The notes under the pieces: generated by a model | The model's database searches: none | Seen by the model: only the letters and a program-made list of their open reading frames with translations | What the model was told of the DNA's origin: nothing | Program-made: the position numbers and the translations under genes | NCBI RefSeq assembly: GCF_003116095.1 | Contig: NZ_LGRA01000021.1 | Location: 1,305,086-1,369,085, forward strand | DNA from: Azospirillum sp. TSO35-2 | Lineage (GTDB): Bacteria > Pseudomonadota > Alphaproteobacteria > Azospirillales > Azospirillaceae | Direction of reading: 5' to 3' | Length of the DNA: 64,000 nt | Part shown: positions 39,644 to 52,525 of the stretch, piece by piece | Position numbering within the stretch: position 1 is the first letter of the stretch | Layout of the letters: the number at the start of each line of letters is the position of its first letter

Positions 39644-42190
39644 TCAGGCCTGGACGGACAAGGCGGGCAGGGCGGACGCCCGCAGCACCGCGCGTTCGTC
39701 TTCGGCGGCCAGCAGGCGTTCGGCCGTGGCCGACGGCGCCGGACGGGCGAAATGGTATCCCTGCGCGTACTTGCACATGATGTCGCGCAGATACACCGCT
39801 TCCTCCGCGGTTTCCACCCCTTCCGCCACCGCGTCCAGCCGCAAAATGGTGGCAAGCGTCGCGATGACCTGGACGATGGCGGCGTTTCCCTCGCCCGACG
39901 ACACCGCCTGGACGAAGGTGCGGTCGATCTTCAGCGTGTCGACCGGGAACTTGTGCAGGTAGGCCAGCGACGAATAGCCGGTGCCGAAATCATCGATCGA
40001 CAGCCGGATGTCCATGTCGCGGATGCTCTGCATCAGCATCCGGCATTCGTCGGGATCCTGCATCAGCAGGCTTTCGGTCAGCTCCAGCTTCAGGCTCGAC
40101 GGTGGGATCGGCACCGCGTCCAGCAGGTCGCGCACGGCGCCGACCAGATCGTCGTCGCGGAACTGGCGGGACGAGACGTTGACGCTCATGAACAGCGGCG
40201 TCGGGCGGGGAAAGCGGGCCTGCCAGTCGGCCAGCTGGCGCACCGCCTCATCCAGGGCCCAGCGGCCCATCGGCACGATCAGGCCGGTTTCCTCGGCCAA
40301 CGGGATGAACTCGCCGGGCGCCACCAGCCCACGGTCGGGGTGGTTCCAGCGCATCAGCGCCTCGAACCCGGCGATGGCGCCGGTTTCCAGCTCGATGATC
40401 GGCTGGTAGTGCAGGCAGAGCTGGCCCTGCTCCAGCGCGGCGCGCAGATCGGCCTCCATCCGCATGGCGGTCATCGCCTGCCGGCGCAGGTTGGCGTCGA
40501 ACAGGTCGATGCGCGCCCGCCCGCCGCTCTTGGCCCGGTACATGGCGAGGCTGGCGTCGCGCAGCATGTCCTCCGCCCGGTCGTAGCCGGTCTGGCTCAG
40601 CGCGACGCCGATGGAGGCGGTCAGCACGACGTCATGCCCCTCCAGCGAGACCGGCCGCGCGATGGCGCGGGCCATCCGCTCGGCGGCGCCCAGCGCGTCG
40701 CCGGCGTCGCCGATGTCGTCCAGCAGCACCGCGAACTCGTCGGCCGACAGGCGGGCCAGCGTGTCGCCGACGCGGCGGCTGTTGTCGAGCCGCTTGGCGA
40801 TGATCCGCAGCACCCGGTCGCCGGTGGCGGAGCCCAGCGCGTCGTTGATTGCCTTGAACCGGTCGAGGTCGATGATCACCGCGGCGAAGGGCCGCGCCCC
40901 CGCCCGCCGGTTGCGGTCCAGCGCCTGCCCGATGCGGTCCAGCAGCAGGGTGCGGTTGGGCAGGCCGGTCATGCCGTCGTGGAAGGCGTCGAACAGCAGT
41001 TGCTGTTCGGCCTTCTTGCGCGCGGTGATGTCGGTCATCGAGCCGGCCATGCGGACGGCGCAGCCCTTGGCGTTGCGCACCGCCAGCCCGCGGACCAGCA
41101 TCCACATCTCCTCGCCGCCGCTGCGGTGGATGCGGAACTCGTGCTGCAGGTGCTCGCGCTCGCCGGTCAGGTGCAGGTTGATCGCGGTGCGCAGGCCGTC
41201 CAGGTCGCTCGGCTCGACGCGCTGGAACCAGGCGTCCAGCGTCCCGGCGATCTCCGCGTCGCCGGCGTCCAGCATCGCCTTCCAGCGCGGCGAGTAATAG
41301 ACCTCGCCGCTGTCGATGTGCCAGTCCCACAGCCCGTCGGCGGCGCCGGCGGCGGCCAGCGCGTAGCGCTCCTCGCTCTGGCGCAGGCGCTGTTCGGCGG
41401 TCTTGCGGTCGGTGACGTCGGCCTGGCTGCCGACCAGCCGGATCGGCCTGCCGGCGGGGTCGAGCACGGCGATGCCGCGGCAGGCCATCCAGCGGGTGGC
41501 GCCGCTGGCGTTGCGCATGCGGTATTCAACCTGGAACGCGGTCTCGCCGTCGCCCGCCGCCGTCGGCTTGCCGAGCGCCGCCAGGGCGTCGGTCAGGGCG
41601 GGACGGTCGGACGGGTGGACGCGGTCCAGCCATTCCTGCGGCTGGTCGGTCAGCTCGGCCGGTGTCAGCCCGAGCAGCGAGGCCCAGCGCGGCGAGTAAT
41701 AGACCCGATCGGTGACGAGGTCCCAGTCATAGAGGCCGTCGTTGCTGGCGGCGGCGGCCAGCGCATAGCGCTCTTCGCTGCGGCGCAGTTCCTGTTCGGC
41801 GTGCTTGCGGTCGGTGATGTCGGCGACGGAGCCGACCAGCCGGACCGGCTCGTCCCGCTCGTTCATCACCGCCATGCCGCGACACACCAGCCAGCGCCAG
41901 TGCGGCTTGGCCCCGGCGGGCAGGTCGGCGCGGCGGACCCGGTGCTCGATCTGGAAGGGCACCGACAGCCCGACCATCTGCGCCTCGAACGAGGCGTGGA
42001 GCCAGTCGACATCCTCGCCATGGACCAGCGACAGCCAGTCGGCCGGGCGGTTCAGGTCGCCGGGCGGCAGGCCGAGGAAATCCTTGAAGCGGGGGGAGAG
42101 GTACAGCGTGTCGCTGCTCAGATCCCAGTCCCAGACGCCTTCGGAGCCAGCCTTTTCCGCCAGCAGATATCGGTCGATGTTGGTGTTCAA
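39644..42190 (-). CDS. Triple-PAS GGDEF-EAL protein, probable c-di-GMP phosphodiesterase
   Basis: An approximately 848-residue cytoplasmic signalling protein. Three PAS domains of PAS_3 type come first; each carries a GxWDWDLxxxxxYxSPRxxxxLG sequence and a VADITDRK-like linker. Then a GGDEF domain follows, in which the signature is SADEF (in LARLSADEFAVLLDDI, near residue 480), so cyclase activity is probably lost. The EAL domain is intact: FEALMRWNHPDRGLVAPGEF near residue 608, SVNVSSRQF, LELTESLL, LSIDDFGTGYSSLAYL, DTLKIDRTFV and AEGVETAEEA, which hold all metal and catalytic residues. The start is uncertain: TTG at 42190 with GAGGGG close upstream was chosen, but the frame is open to 42304. 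Confidence 0.85.
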   Translation of the reverse strand: MNTNIDRYLLAEKAGSEGVWDWDLSSDTLYLSPRFKDFLGLPPGDLNRPADWLSLVHGEDVDWLHASFEAQMVGLSVPFQIEHRVRRADLPAGAKPHWRWLVCRGMAVMNERDEPVRLVGSVADITDRKHAEQELRRSEERYALAAAASNDGLYDWDLVTDRVYYSPRWASLLGLTPAELTDQPQEWLDRVHPSDRPALTDALAALGKPTAAGDGETAFQVEYRMRNASGATRWMACRGIAVLDPAGRPIRLVGSQADVTDRKTAEQRLRQSEERYALAAAGAADGLWDWHIDSGEVYYSPRWKAMLDAGDAEIAGTLDAWFQRVEPSDLDGLRTAINLHLTGEREHLQHEFRIHRSGGEEMWMLVRGLAVRNAKGCAVRMAGSMTDITARKKAEQQLLFDAFHDGMTGLPNRTLLLDRIGQALDRNRRAGARPFAAVIIDLDRFKAINDALGSATGDRVLRIIAKRLDNSRRVGDTLARLSADEFAVLLDDIGDAGDALGAAERMARAIARPVSLEGHDVVLTASIGVALSQTGYDRAEDMLRDASLAMYRAKSGGRARIDLFDANLRRQAMTAMRMEADLRAALEQGQLCLHYQPIIELETGAIAGFEALMRWNHPDRGLVAPGEFIPLAEETGLIVPMGRWALDEAVRQLADWQARFPRPTPLFMSVNVSSRQFRDDDLVGAVRDLLDAVPIPPSSLKLELTESLLMQDPDECRMLMQSIRDMDIRLSIDDFGTGYSSLAYLHKFPVDTLKIDRTFVQAVSSGEGNAAIVQVIATLATILRLDAVAEGVETAEEAVYLRDIMCKYAQGYHFARPAPSATAERLLAAEDERAVLRASALPALSVQA

Positions 42191-42357
42191 GACCCCTCGT
42201 CGGACCTGTCGGCGGCCAGCGGTTGGCGGGGTGTCCCACCGGTTGGACAGGCAGTTTATCCGTAGTTTGGTGAAAAAACGGTGAAATTTCGTCGCACCCT
42301 GCAACTCCTCCGCCGTCCGGTCCCGACGCCGAGAGAGGTTTCCTTGGTGAGATTTTT

Positions 42358-42370
42358 TCCTATATTAGGA
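42358..42370. promoter_or_regulatory. TCCTATATTAGGA palindrome upstream of recO
   Basis: TCCTA and TAGGA flank TAT at 42358-42370, preceded by six T residues, 42 bases before the recO ATG. A close relative (TCCTACATTAGG) lies before the rhomboid gene at 13244. It could include a TATATT -10 element, but no matching -35 is seen. Confidence 0.35.
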
Positions 42371-42411
42371 TAGCCCGCCCCGCGTCATTCCTTCTTGTGA
42401 ACGGCACCCCC

Positions 42412-43143
42412 ATGGATTGGTCCGATCAGGGAATCGTTCTGTCATCCCGCCCGCAAGGGGAGGGCTCCGCCGTCGCGACCCTGCTGACCCGCGAGCATGG
42501 GCGGCACGCCGGCATGGTGATGGGCGGCCGGTCGCACCGCATGCGCGGGGTGCTGGAGCCCGGAACGCTGGTCGCCGCCCGCTGGCGGGGCCGCCTGCCC
42601 GAGCATCTCGGCCATTTCACGCTGGAGCCGGAAAAGGGCTACGCCGCCAGCCTGTTCGACGACGCCGCGGCGCTGGCGGCGCTGACCAGCGCCTGCGCCC
42701 TGGTGGAAGCGGCCCTGCCCGAGCACGAGGCGCACCCGGCGCTGTTCGACGGGCTGCTGGCGCTGTTCGGCCTGCTCGACAGCCCGGCCTGGGCCGAGTC
42801 CTATGTGCGGTGGGAGGTCGGGTTGCTGGCCGAACTCGGCTTCGGGCTCGACCTCGACCGCTGCGCCGTGTCGGGGGCGAACGACTACCTCGCCTATGTC
42901 AGCCCGCGCACCGGGCGGGCGGTGACCGCGGCGGTGGGCGAACCCTACCGCGACCGGCTGCTGCCGCTGCCCGATTTCCTCGCCGGGCGTGGCGGCGGCG
43001 GCCCGGCGGCGGTGACCGACGGGCTGCGGCTGACCGCCCATTTCCTGGAGCGGCACGTGCTGAACGGCCCGCTGCCGCCCGCCCGGGACCGCTTGAGAGA
43101 ACGTTACGCGAACGCGGTAGCGCGTTCCGCCCAGATCTGGTAG
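42412..43143 (+). CDS. recO: DNA repair protein RecO
   Basis: A 243-residue protein that loads RecA at gaps with Rec[41 protein letters not shown] is the N-terminal OB fold; [40 protein letters not shown] is the zinc-region equivalent, here with a single clear Cys, as is usual in alphaproteobacterial RecO. ATG at 42412 was selected over a GTG five codons upstream. parC follows 11 bases later. Confidence 0.92.
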   Translation: MDWSDQGIVLSSRPQGEGSAVATLLTREHGRHAGMVMGGRSHRMRGVLEPGTLVAARWRGRLPEHLGHFTLEPEKGYAASLFDDAAALAALTSACALVEAALPEHEAHPALFDGLLALFGLLDSPAWAESYVRWEVGLLAELGFGLDLDRCAVSGANDYLAYVSPRTGRAVTAAVGEPYRDRLLPLPDFLAGRGGGGPAAVTDGLRLTAHFLERHVLNGPLPPARDRLRERYANAVARSAQIW

Positions 43144-43154
43144 ACCCCGCTGTC

Positions 43155-45380
<2,226 letters not shown>

Positions 45381-45421
45381 GGGGAACGCCGGGGGTGGGG
45401 GTTCGTCAGCCGGCGTTCCCC
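45381..45421 (+). terminator. Hairpin after parC
   Basis: A 12-bp perfect stem (GGGGAACGCCGG 45381-45392 with CCGGCGTTCCCC 45410-45421) begins immediately after the stop codon. No T tract follows. Confidence 0.5.
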
Positions 45422-46955
<1,534 letters not shown>

Positions 46956-46965
46956 GGTCGCCGAC

Positions 46966-46999
46966 CGGCGGGAGGGCAACACCCTCCCGCCGTTTTCTT
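46966..46999 (+). terminator. Intrinsic terminator of the second TRAP gene
   Basis: A perfect 11-bp stem (CGGCGGGAGGG 46966-46976 with CCCTCCCGCCG 46982-46992) with a 5-base loop and TTTTCTT tail begins 11 bases after the stop. Confidence 0.92.
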
Positions 47000-47006
47000 A
47001 TCCGGC

Positions 47007-47960
47007 TTACTGCTTCACCGTGCAGGTCAGCGCCAGCACATCCGCCGCCTTGTCCAGGTCGTCGGCGCGGACCAGCACATAGTCGGTGTTGTAGGTCGAG
47101 ATCGCGAAGATCGGCACATGCGCCTGGGCCAGCGGCACGGCGATGCGCGCGAGGATGCCGAACAGCGAGAAGTCCAGCGTGCCTTCGACCTTGAAGGCGC
47201 GCCAGCCGCGTTCCGCCTTCACATCCGCCGGCACGCGGTCTTCGGGGCAGAGGATCGACAGCTCGTCGCCGCTGCGGGTGGCGCCGACCAGCGGGTCGCT
47301 CCAGTCCAGCCAAGCCGGCAGCCCGCTGCCGGGCGGCAGTTGCGCCACCGCCAAGCGGTCGGGCAACACCGACAGGGTCAGGCCGCTCTGCTCGCGCACC
47401 AGCGCCGCCGTCAGCGTCGCCTCGTCCACCTCGAACGGCTTCAGGATGCGCCGGGCGCGGTCGGCCAGCGACGGCACGCCGGAGCGCATAGCCCGGCCCA
47501 GCATTTCCGCCGCCGTCCCGCGCAGCTCCGGATCGCGCTCCGCCAGATCGACGACCGCTTGCAGGGCGCTGGTCTGGACGATCCGGCTCGTGCTGTTCTC
47601 GAACCAGTCGGCCAGCAGCACGGCGGCGCGGCGGCGCTGGTCGTCGTCCAGCGTCAGGCGCGGCATGATCTGCGCCAGATGCCAGCGCACCTCCACCTGT
47701 TCGATGGCGACGGCGTCGGTCAGCAGATGCTCGACATAGGGGTCGAGCCAGGCGGCGTTGCCGCGCGCCACCCGTTCCAGCGCGTCGGACGCCCGCATGC
47801 GCACCCCGGCGTCGCGGTGGAACAGGCAACCGACCAGTTCCGCCAGCTTGCCGCGGTCGGCCGACACCTCGTCGGCGACCGACGGCGCGTCGCCCGCGGT
47901 CCGCTGGTCGCCGCGGGCCAGCCGCAGGGCCAGCGGGCCGTGGCGGGTCACATTGCCCAT
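47007..47960 (-). CDS. HEAT-like repeat and ACT domain fusion protein
   Basis: A 317-residue soluble protein. Residues 35-185 are HEAT-like helical repeats: LFHRDAGVRMRASDALERVA, VEVRWHLAQIMPRLTLDDDQ, SRIVQTSALQAVVDLAERDP, VPSLADRARRILKPFE. Residues 197-317 form an ACT-like domain of the COG3603 type: GLTLSVLPDRLAVAQLPPGS, SGDELSILCPEDRVPADVKA, EGTLDFSLFGILARIAVPLA, VPIFAISTYNTDYVLVRADD. The two parts are in one continuous frame. The ATG is 2 bases after the mfd stop, so it is translated with mfd. ACT domains usually bind amino acids; HEAT repeats bind proteins. The combination has no function I can name. Confidence 0.75.
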   Translation of the reverse strand: MGNVTRHGPLALRLARGDQRTAGDAPSVADEVSADRGKLAELVGCLFHRDAGVRMRASDALERVARGNAAWLDPYVEHLLTDAVAIEQVEVRWHLAQIMPRLTLDDDQRRRAAVLLADWFENSTSRIVQTSALQAVVDLAERDPELRGTAAEMLGRAMRSGVPSLADRARRILKPFEVDEATLTAALVREQSGLTLSVLPDRLAVAQLPPGSGLPAWLDWSDPLVGATRSGDELSILCPEDRVPADVKAERGWRAFKVEGTLDFSLFGILARIAVPLAQAHVPIFAISTYNTDYVLVRADDLDKAADVLALTCTVKQ

Positions 47961-47962
47961 CC

Positions 47963-50900
47963 TCAGCGCCGCCCGGTCGGTCGGCCGAAGCGCGACGGCG
48001 TGCCGAAGCGCGAGGCGATCTTGGCGCCGGTCGGCTTGGGCGGCGGCGGGGGAGGCGGCGGTGGCGGGGTTTCGCCGCGCGGCACGCCGCCGCCGGACGC
48101 CATCTCCGCCATGTCCTTGATCAGCTTCTGGACGCTGCGGACGCGCGCCTGCGGGTCGGGCCATTCCCGGCTGTAGACCAACTTGTGGTCGGGCCTCAGC
48201 TTCATCAGCGTCAGATGCTGGGCGATGTAGGTCAGCAGCTTGGCCGGCTCAGCGTAATAATTGTCGTGGAAGGTCAGCACCAGCCCCTTCGGCCCGGCGT
48301 CCACCCGCTCGACGTTTGCCTGCTTGCACAGCCGCTTGATGGTGACGACGTCGAGCAGGTTCTCGACCTCCTCCGGCAATTTGCCGAAGCGGTCGATCAG
48401 CTCGGCGGCGAAGCCGTCGACCTCCGCCCGGTCGACCAGATCGGCGATGCGGCGGTAGAGCGACAGCCGCACCGTCAGGTCGGGCACGTAGCTCTCGGGG
48501 ATCAGCACCGGCGTGCCCAGGTTGATCTGCGGCACCCACTCCTGCGCCGCGGCGGCGGCGATGGCGCCCTCCTGCATCGCGGCGCGGGCGTTGGCCACCG
48601 CCTCCTCCAGCATCTGCTGGTACAGCTCGACGCCGACCTCGCGCACCTGCCCCGACTGCTCCTCGCCCAGCAGGTTGCCGGCGCCGCGGATGTCCATGTC
48701 GTGGCTGGCGAGCTGGAAGCCGGCGCCCAGGCTGTCCAGCGTCTCGATGACGTGCAGGCGCTGCTGGGCGGTGCCGCTCAGCGCCTTGTTGGGCGCGTAG
48801 GTCAGGTAGGCGTAGCCGCGCTTCTTCGACCGGCCGACGCGGCCGCGGATCTGGTAGAGCTGGGCCAGCCCGAACAGGTCGGCGCGGTGGACGATCAGCG
48901 TGTTGGCGTTGGGGATGTCCAGGCCGCTTTCGATGATGTTGGTCGCCAGCAGCACCTCGAACTTGCCTTCGTCGAAGGCGGTCATCACGTCTTCCAGTTC
49001 GCTGGCCGCCATCTGGCCGTGGGCGGTGACGATCTTGACCTCCGGCACCAGATCGCGCACCCGGTCGGCGACCTTCGCCAGATCCTCGACGCGCGGGCAG
49101 ACGTAGAAGGACTGGCCGCCGCGGTAATGCTCGCGCAGGATCGCTTCGCGGATCACCACCGGGTCGTAGGGCAGCACGAAGGTGCGCACCGCCAGCCGGT
49201 CGACCGGCGGGGTGGCGATCAGCGACAGCTCGCGCACGCCGGACAGCGCCATCTGCAGGGTGCGAGGGATCGGCGTGGCGGTCAGCGTCAGGACGTGGAT
49301 GTCGGCGCGCAGCTCCTTCAGCCGCTCCTTCTGCTTCACGCCGAAATGCTGCTCCTCGTCGACGATGACCATGCCCAGCCGCTTGAAGTCGAGGCCCTTG
49401 GCGAGCAGCGCGTGGGTGCCGACGACGATGTCGGCGGTGCCCTCCGCCAGCTCCTTCTTGACCAGGGTCTGTTCGCGGGCAGTGACCATGCGGGAGAGCT
49501 GGACCACCCGCACCGGCAGGCCGGCGAAGCGGGTCGAGAAGGTCTTGAAATGCTGGCGCGCCAGCAGGGTGGTCGGCACGACGACGGCGACCTGCTTGCC
49601 GCTCATCGCCACCATGAAGGCGGCGCGCAGCGCCACCTCGGTCTTGCCGAAGCCGACGTCGCCGCAGACCAGCCGGTCCATCGGCCGGCCGCTGCCGAGG
49701 TCGGTGAAGATATCCTCGATCGCCTTCAGCTGGTCGTCGGTCTCGGGGTAGGGGAAGCGGGCGGCGAACTCCTGATAGACGCCCTCGGGCGTCAGCACCG
49801 GGTCGGCCTTCTTCAGCATGCGCTCGGCGGCGATCTTCAGCAGCGCCTCGGCCATGTCCTTCAGCCGCTTCTTGACCCGCGCCTTGCGGCCCTGCCAGCC
49901 GGCGCCGCCCAGCTTGTCGAGCTGGACCTGCGAGTCCTCGGAGCCGTAGCGCGACAGCACCTCGATGTTCTCGACCGGGACATACAGCTTGTCGCCGCCC
50001 TCATAGACGATGCGCAGGCAGTCGTGCGGCGCCCCGGTGACCTCCAGCGTCTCCAGCCCGTCGTAGCGGCCGATGCCGTGGTCCATGTGGACGACGATGT
50101 CGCCCTCGTGCAGGGCCGAATGCTCGGCGATGAAGTTGGCGGCCTTGCGCTTCTTCTTCTGCGGGCGGACCAGGCGGTCGCCCAGTATGTCCTGCTCGGT
50201 GATGACGGCGAGGTCGGCCGAGGTGAAGCCATGCTCCATCCCCAGCACGATGGTGCCGATGATGCCGCGGTCGAAGCGGCGGACCTCCTCCATGCTCTCC
50301 GCCGGCTCCAGGCCGGGGATGCCGTGGTCGGCCAGCACGTTCGACAGCCGGTCGCGCGACCCGGCGGAATAGCCGGCGATCAGCACCCGGCGCCCTTCGG
50401 CGCGCAACGCCCGGATGTGGTCCTTCACCGCGTCGAAGACGTTGACGTCGGGCCGGTTGCGCTCCTCGGCGAAGTCGTGGCCGCGCTTGCCGCCGGCGTC
50501 GACCGTGCCCTTGATGCCGGGCGGCGTCGAGAAGACCTGCAACTGCGCCACCGCCCGCTCGCCCAGCAGGGCGTCCCAGGCGACGGTGTCGAGGAACATC
50601 GAGGCGACCGGCACCGGCTTGTAGACCGGCGAGCCCGCCCGCTTCTCGATCGTCATCATCGACAGGCGCGAGGCGTGGAAATCGACGATCTGGGCGATGC
50701 GGGCGTCGCGCGATTCGGCCGCCTGATGGTCCAGGCTGACGATGCCGCGCGGCAGATAGTCCAGCACCGTGTCCATGCTCTCGTGGAACAGCGGCAGCCA
50801 ATGCTCCATCCCGCCGTAGGAGCGGCCGGCGGAGATCGCCTCGTACAGCGGGTCGTCGTCGGTCACCGCGCCGAACAGCTCGCGGTAGCCGGAGCGGAAG

Positions 50901-51604
50901 CGGGCGATCCCCGCCTCGTCCAGGAAGACCTCCGACATCGGCTTCAGCTCGACCCGGTCGCGCTTCTCGGTGGTGCGCTGGGTCATCGGGTCGAAGGCGC
51001 GCACCCCCTCCAGCTCGTCGCCGAACAGGTCGAGGCGCAGCGGCTCGTCGCTGCCGGGCGGGAACAGGTCGACGATGCCGCCGCGGATGGCGAACTCGCC
51101 CGGCTCGCGCACCGTCTGGGCGCGGGTGTAGCCATTGCCGGCGAGGTAACGCTGCAGCTTCTCCAGGTCGATGCGGTCGCGCAGCTTGGCGGAGAACACG
51201 GCGTTCTTGAAGGCGCTGCGCGGCGGCACCTTCTGCACCACCGCGTTGACCGTGGTCAGCACCAGCAGCGGCGCCAGCCCGTCGCGGTTCGCCGCCGCAT
51301 CGCGCCGGGCGATCAGCCGGGTCAGCGTGTCGATGCGCTTGGCGACGATGCCGCCGTTGGGCGACACGCGGTCGTAGGGCAGGCAGTCCCAGGCCGGGAA
51401 GGTCAGAACCTCCAGCGTCGGCGCGAAGAAGGCCAGCGCCTCCGCCAGCAGGGCGGCGCGGGTGTCGTCCAGCGCCACATGCAAGAGGCCGTAGGCACCG
51501 GATTTCTGCGCAAGCTCCGCCAGGATGCGGGCGTCGTGACCCTCGGGCGCACCGCCGATCAGAAGGCGGCCGGCGCGTCCGGGCTGGAGATCGAAACTGA
51601 CCAA
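47963..51604 (-). CDS. mfd: Transcription-repair coupling factor Mfd
   Basis: A 1213-residue ATP-dependent translocase that removes stalled RNA polymerase and recruits UvrA. Visible in order: the UvrB-homologous region (FPAWDCLPYDRVSPNGGIVA), the RNA-polymerase interaction domain (GDIVVHMDHGIGRYDGLETL), the helicase motifs (LVCGDVGFGKTEVALRAAFM Walker A, VIVDEEQHFGVKQKERLKEL, TLTATPIPRTLQMALSGVRE, LLATNIIESGLDIPNANTLI, QIRGRVGRSKKRGYAY) and the C-terminal TRCF domain. The last 40 residues include about ten consecutive prolines. The start is TTG at 51604 with GAGG upstream. sdhE lies 31 bases upstream. Confidence 0.96.
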   Translation of the reverse strand: MVSFDLQPGRAGRLLIGGAPEGHDARILAELAQKSGAYGLLHVALDDTRAALLAEALAFFAPTLEVLTFPAWDCLPYDRVSPNGGIVAKRIDTLTRLIARRDAAANRDGLAPLLVLTTVNAVVQKVPPRSAFKNAVFSAKLRDRIDLEKLQRYLAGNGYTRAQTVREPGEFAIRGGIVDLFPPGSDEPLRLDLFGDELEGVRAFDPMTQRTTEKRDRVELKPMSEVFLDEAGIARFRSGYRELFGAVTDDDPLYEAISAGRSYGGMEHWLPLFHESMDTVLDYLPRGIVSLDHQAAESRDARIAQIVDFHASRLSMMTIEKRAGSPVYKPVPVASMFLDTVAWDALLGERAVAQLQVFSTPPGIKGTVDAGGKRGHDFAEERNRPDVNVFDAVKDHIRALRAEGRRVLIAGYSAGSRDRLSNVLADHGIPGLEPAESMEEVRRFDRGIIGTIVLGMEHGFTSADLAVITEQDILGDRLVRPQKKKRKAANFIAEHSALHEGDIVVHMDHGIGRYDGLETLEVTGAPHDCLRIVYEGGDKLYVPVENIEVLSRYGSEDSQVQLDKLGGAGWQGRKARVKKRLKDMAEALLKIAAERMLKKADPVLTPEGVYQEFAARFPYPETDDQLKAIEDIFTDLGSGRPMDRLVCGDVGFGKTEVALRAAFMVAMSGKQVAVVVPTTLLARQHFKTFSTRFAGLPVRVVQLSRMVTAREQTLVKKELAEGTADIVVGTHALLAKGLDFKRLGMVIVDEEQHFGVKQKERLKELRADIHVLTLTATPIPRTLQMALSGVRELSLIATPPVDRLAVRTFVLPYDPVVIREAILREHYRGGQSFYVCPRVEDLAKVADRVRDLVPEVKIVTAHGQMAASELEDVMTAFDEGKFEVLLATNIIESGLDIPNANTLIVHRADLFGLAQLYQIRGRVGRSKKRGYAYLTYAPNKALSGTAQQRLHVIETLDSLGAGFQLASHDMDIRGAGNLLGEEQSGQVREVGVELYQQMLEEAVANARAAMQEGAIAAAAAQEWVPQINLGTPVLIPESYVPDLTVRLSLYRRIADLVDRAEVDGFAAELIDRFGKLPEEVENLLDVVTIKRLCKQANVERVDAGPKGLVLTFHDNYYAEPAKLLTYIAQHLTLMKLRPDHKLVYSREWPDPQARVRSVQKLIKDMAEMASGGGVPRGETPPPPPPPPPPKPTGAKIASRFGTPSRFGRPTGRR

Positions 51605-51635
51605 GGAGGAATGCCTCGAGGATGCGGGAGGGAAC

Positions 51636-51944
51636 TCAGGAGCCTTGACGTGGGGTGTAGCGGAACGCCGTCAACAGCCGCATCACATCGCTGTCATGTT
51701 CCGCCGGCACGCCCTCCCGGCCGGACATCCAGTCGTAGAGGTCGGGATCGCCCAGTTCCAGCAGCGCTTCGAAGCGGTCGAGCATGGCGTGGTCGAAGTC
51801 GACGACGTGGGCGTCGGCGAAGCTGCCCATCAGCAAATCCATCTCGCGCGTGCCGCGGTGCCACGCGCGGAAGCGCAGCCGCTTGCGCCGGTTGTCGATC
51901 GATTCGGCCTGGTGCTCGGCCGTCGGCGTGCCGTGTTCGGTCAT
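51636..51944 (-). CDS. sdhE: FAD assembly factor SdhE
   Basis: A 102-residue protein of the SdhE/DUF339 family that helps FAD attach to succinate dehydrogenase. The conserved core is [59 protein letters not shown]; the RGxxE motif (Arg-Gly-Thr-Arg-Glu) is present. The N-terminus has about 17 extra hydrophilic residues. ATG at 51944 is the in-frame start nearest the core. It heads the operon sdhE-mfd-HEAT-ACT. Confidence 0.92.
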   Translation of the reverse strand: MTEHGTPTAEHQAESIDNRRKRLRFRAWHRGTREMDLLMGSFADAHVVDFDHAMLDRFEALLELGDPDLYDWMSGREGVPAEHDSDVMRLLTAFRYTPRQGS

Positions 51945-52118
51945 CGGGATCCCAACATCGAAAACCCCCTGCGCCGCCAGTGGCGAAGGGGGGAACCATT
52001 CAGGAACCCCATCCTGCACGGGGCCGCCCGGCGATGCAACCTCGACCAGCGGGCCCGACCGCGGCCGCGACCAACGGCTTGACCGGCGGCGGCCCGATGC
52101 CATATCTGCGGCGGACCC

Positions 52119-52171
52119 GGCGGGGACGACCCCGCCACGGATGGGGCAATTCGGGCGGGGACGACCCCGCC
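52119..52171 (+). ncRNA. Guanidine-II (mini-ykkC) riboswitch
   Basis: Two identical stem-loops, GGCGGGG-ACGA-CCCCGCC, lie at 52119-52136 and 52154-52171, separated by 17 bases. Paired GC stems capped by ACGR loops are the defining feature of the guanidine-II class. The second stem is extended by TCGGG/CCCGA. The ribosome site GGAG (52183-52186) of sugE, a guanidinium exporter, follows immediately, which fits translational control. Confidence 0.93.
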
Positions 52172-52194
52172 GCTCCCGATACGGAGACGCCGCC

Positions 52195-52512
52195 ATGGCG
52201 TGGGTCGCGCTTGTTCTCGCCGGTCTGTTCGAAATCGCCTGGGCCGTCGGCCTGAAACACACGGACGGCTTCACCAGAGTGATGCCGAGCCTGCTGACCG
52301 GCGGGGCGATGCTGGTCAGCATCCTGCTGCTGGGCTACGCGTTGAAGAGCCTGCCGCTCGGCACCGCCTATGCGGTGTGGACCGGCATCGGCACGGTCGG
52401 GACCGCGGCGCTGGGCATGGTCCTGTTCGGCGAGCCGGCGGGGGCCGCGCGCCTGCTGTGCATCGCGGCCATCGCCGGGGGAATCGTCGGGCTGAAGCTG
52501 CTGCCGGCGTGA
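52195..52512 (+). CDS. sugE: Guanidinium exporter SugE (Gdx), SMR family
   Basis: A 105-residue four-helix small multidrug resistance protein. [75 protein letters not shown] match the Gdx/SugE subgroup, with essential Glu13 in the first helix and the GFTR and WTGIG motifs. It exports guanidinium in exchange for protons as an antiparallel dimer. GGAG lies 8 bases upstream, directly after the guanidine-II riboswitch. It is convergent with the SRPBCC gene. No guanidine-degrading genes are in the window. Confidence 0.94.
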   Translation: MAWVALVLAGLFEIAWAVGLKHTDGFTRVMPSLLTGGAMLVSILLLGYALKSLPLGTAYAVWTGIGTVGTAALGMVLFGEPAGAARLLCIAAIAGGIVGLKLLPA

Positions 52513-52525
52513 CGGCGTCGGCCGT

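Noticed and set aside
42307-42380. Promoter TTGGTG/TATATT for recO
   Set aside because: The spacing is 11 bases, too short for sigma-70; no other -35 matches.
48185-52255. Long open frame antisense to mfd and sdhE
   Set aside because: No domain is visible, and mfd and sdhE on the opposite strand are certain.
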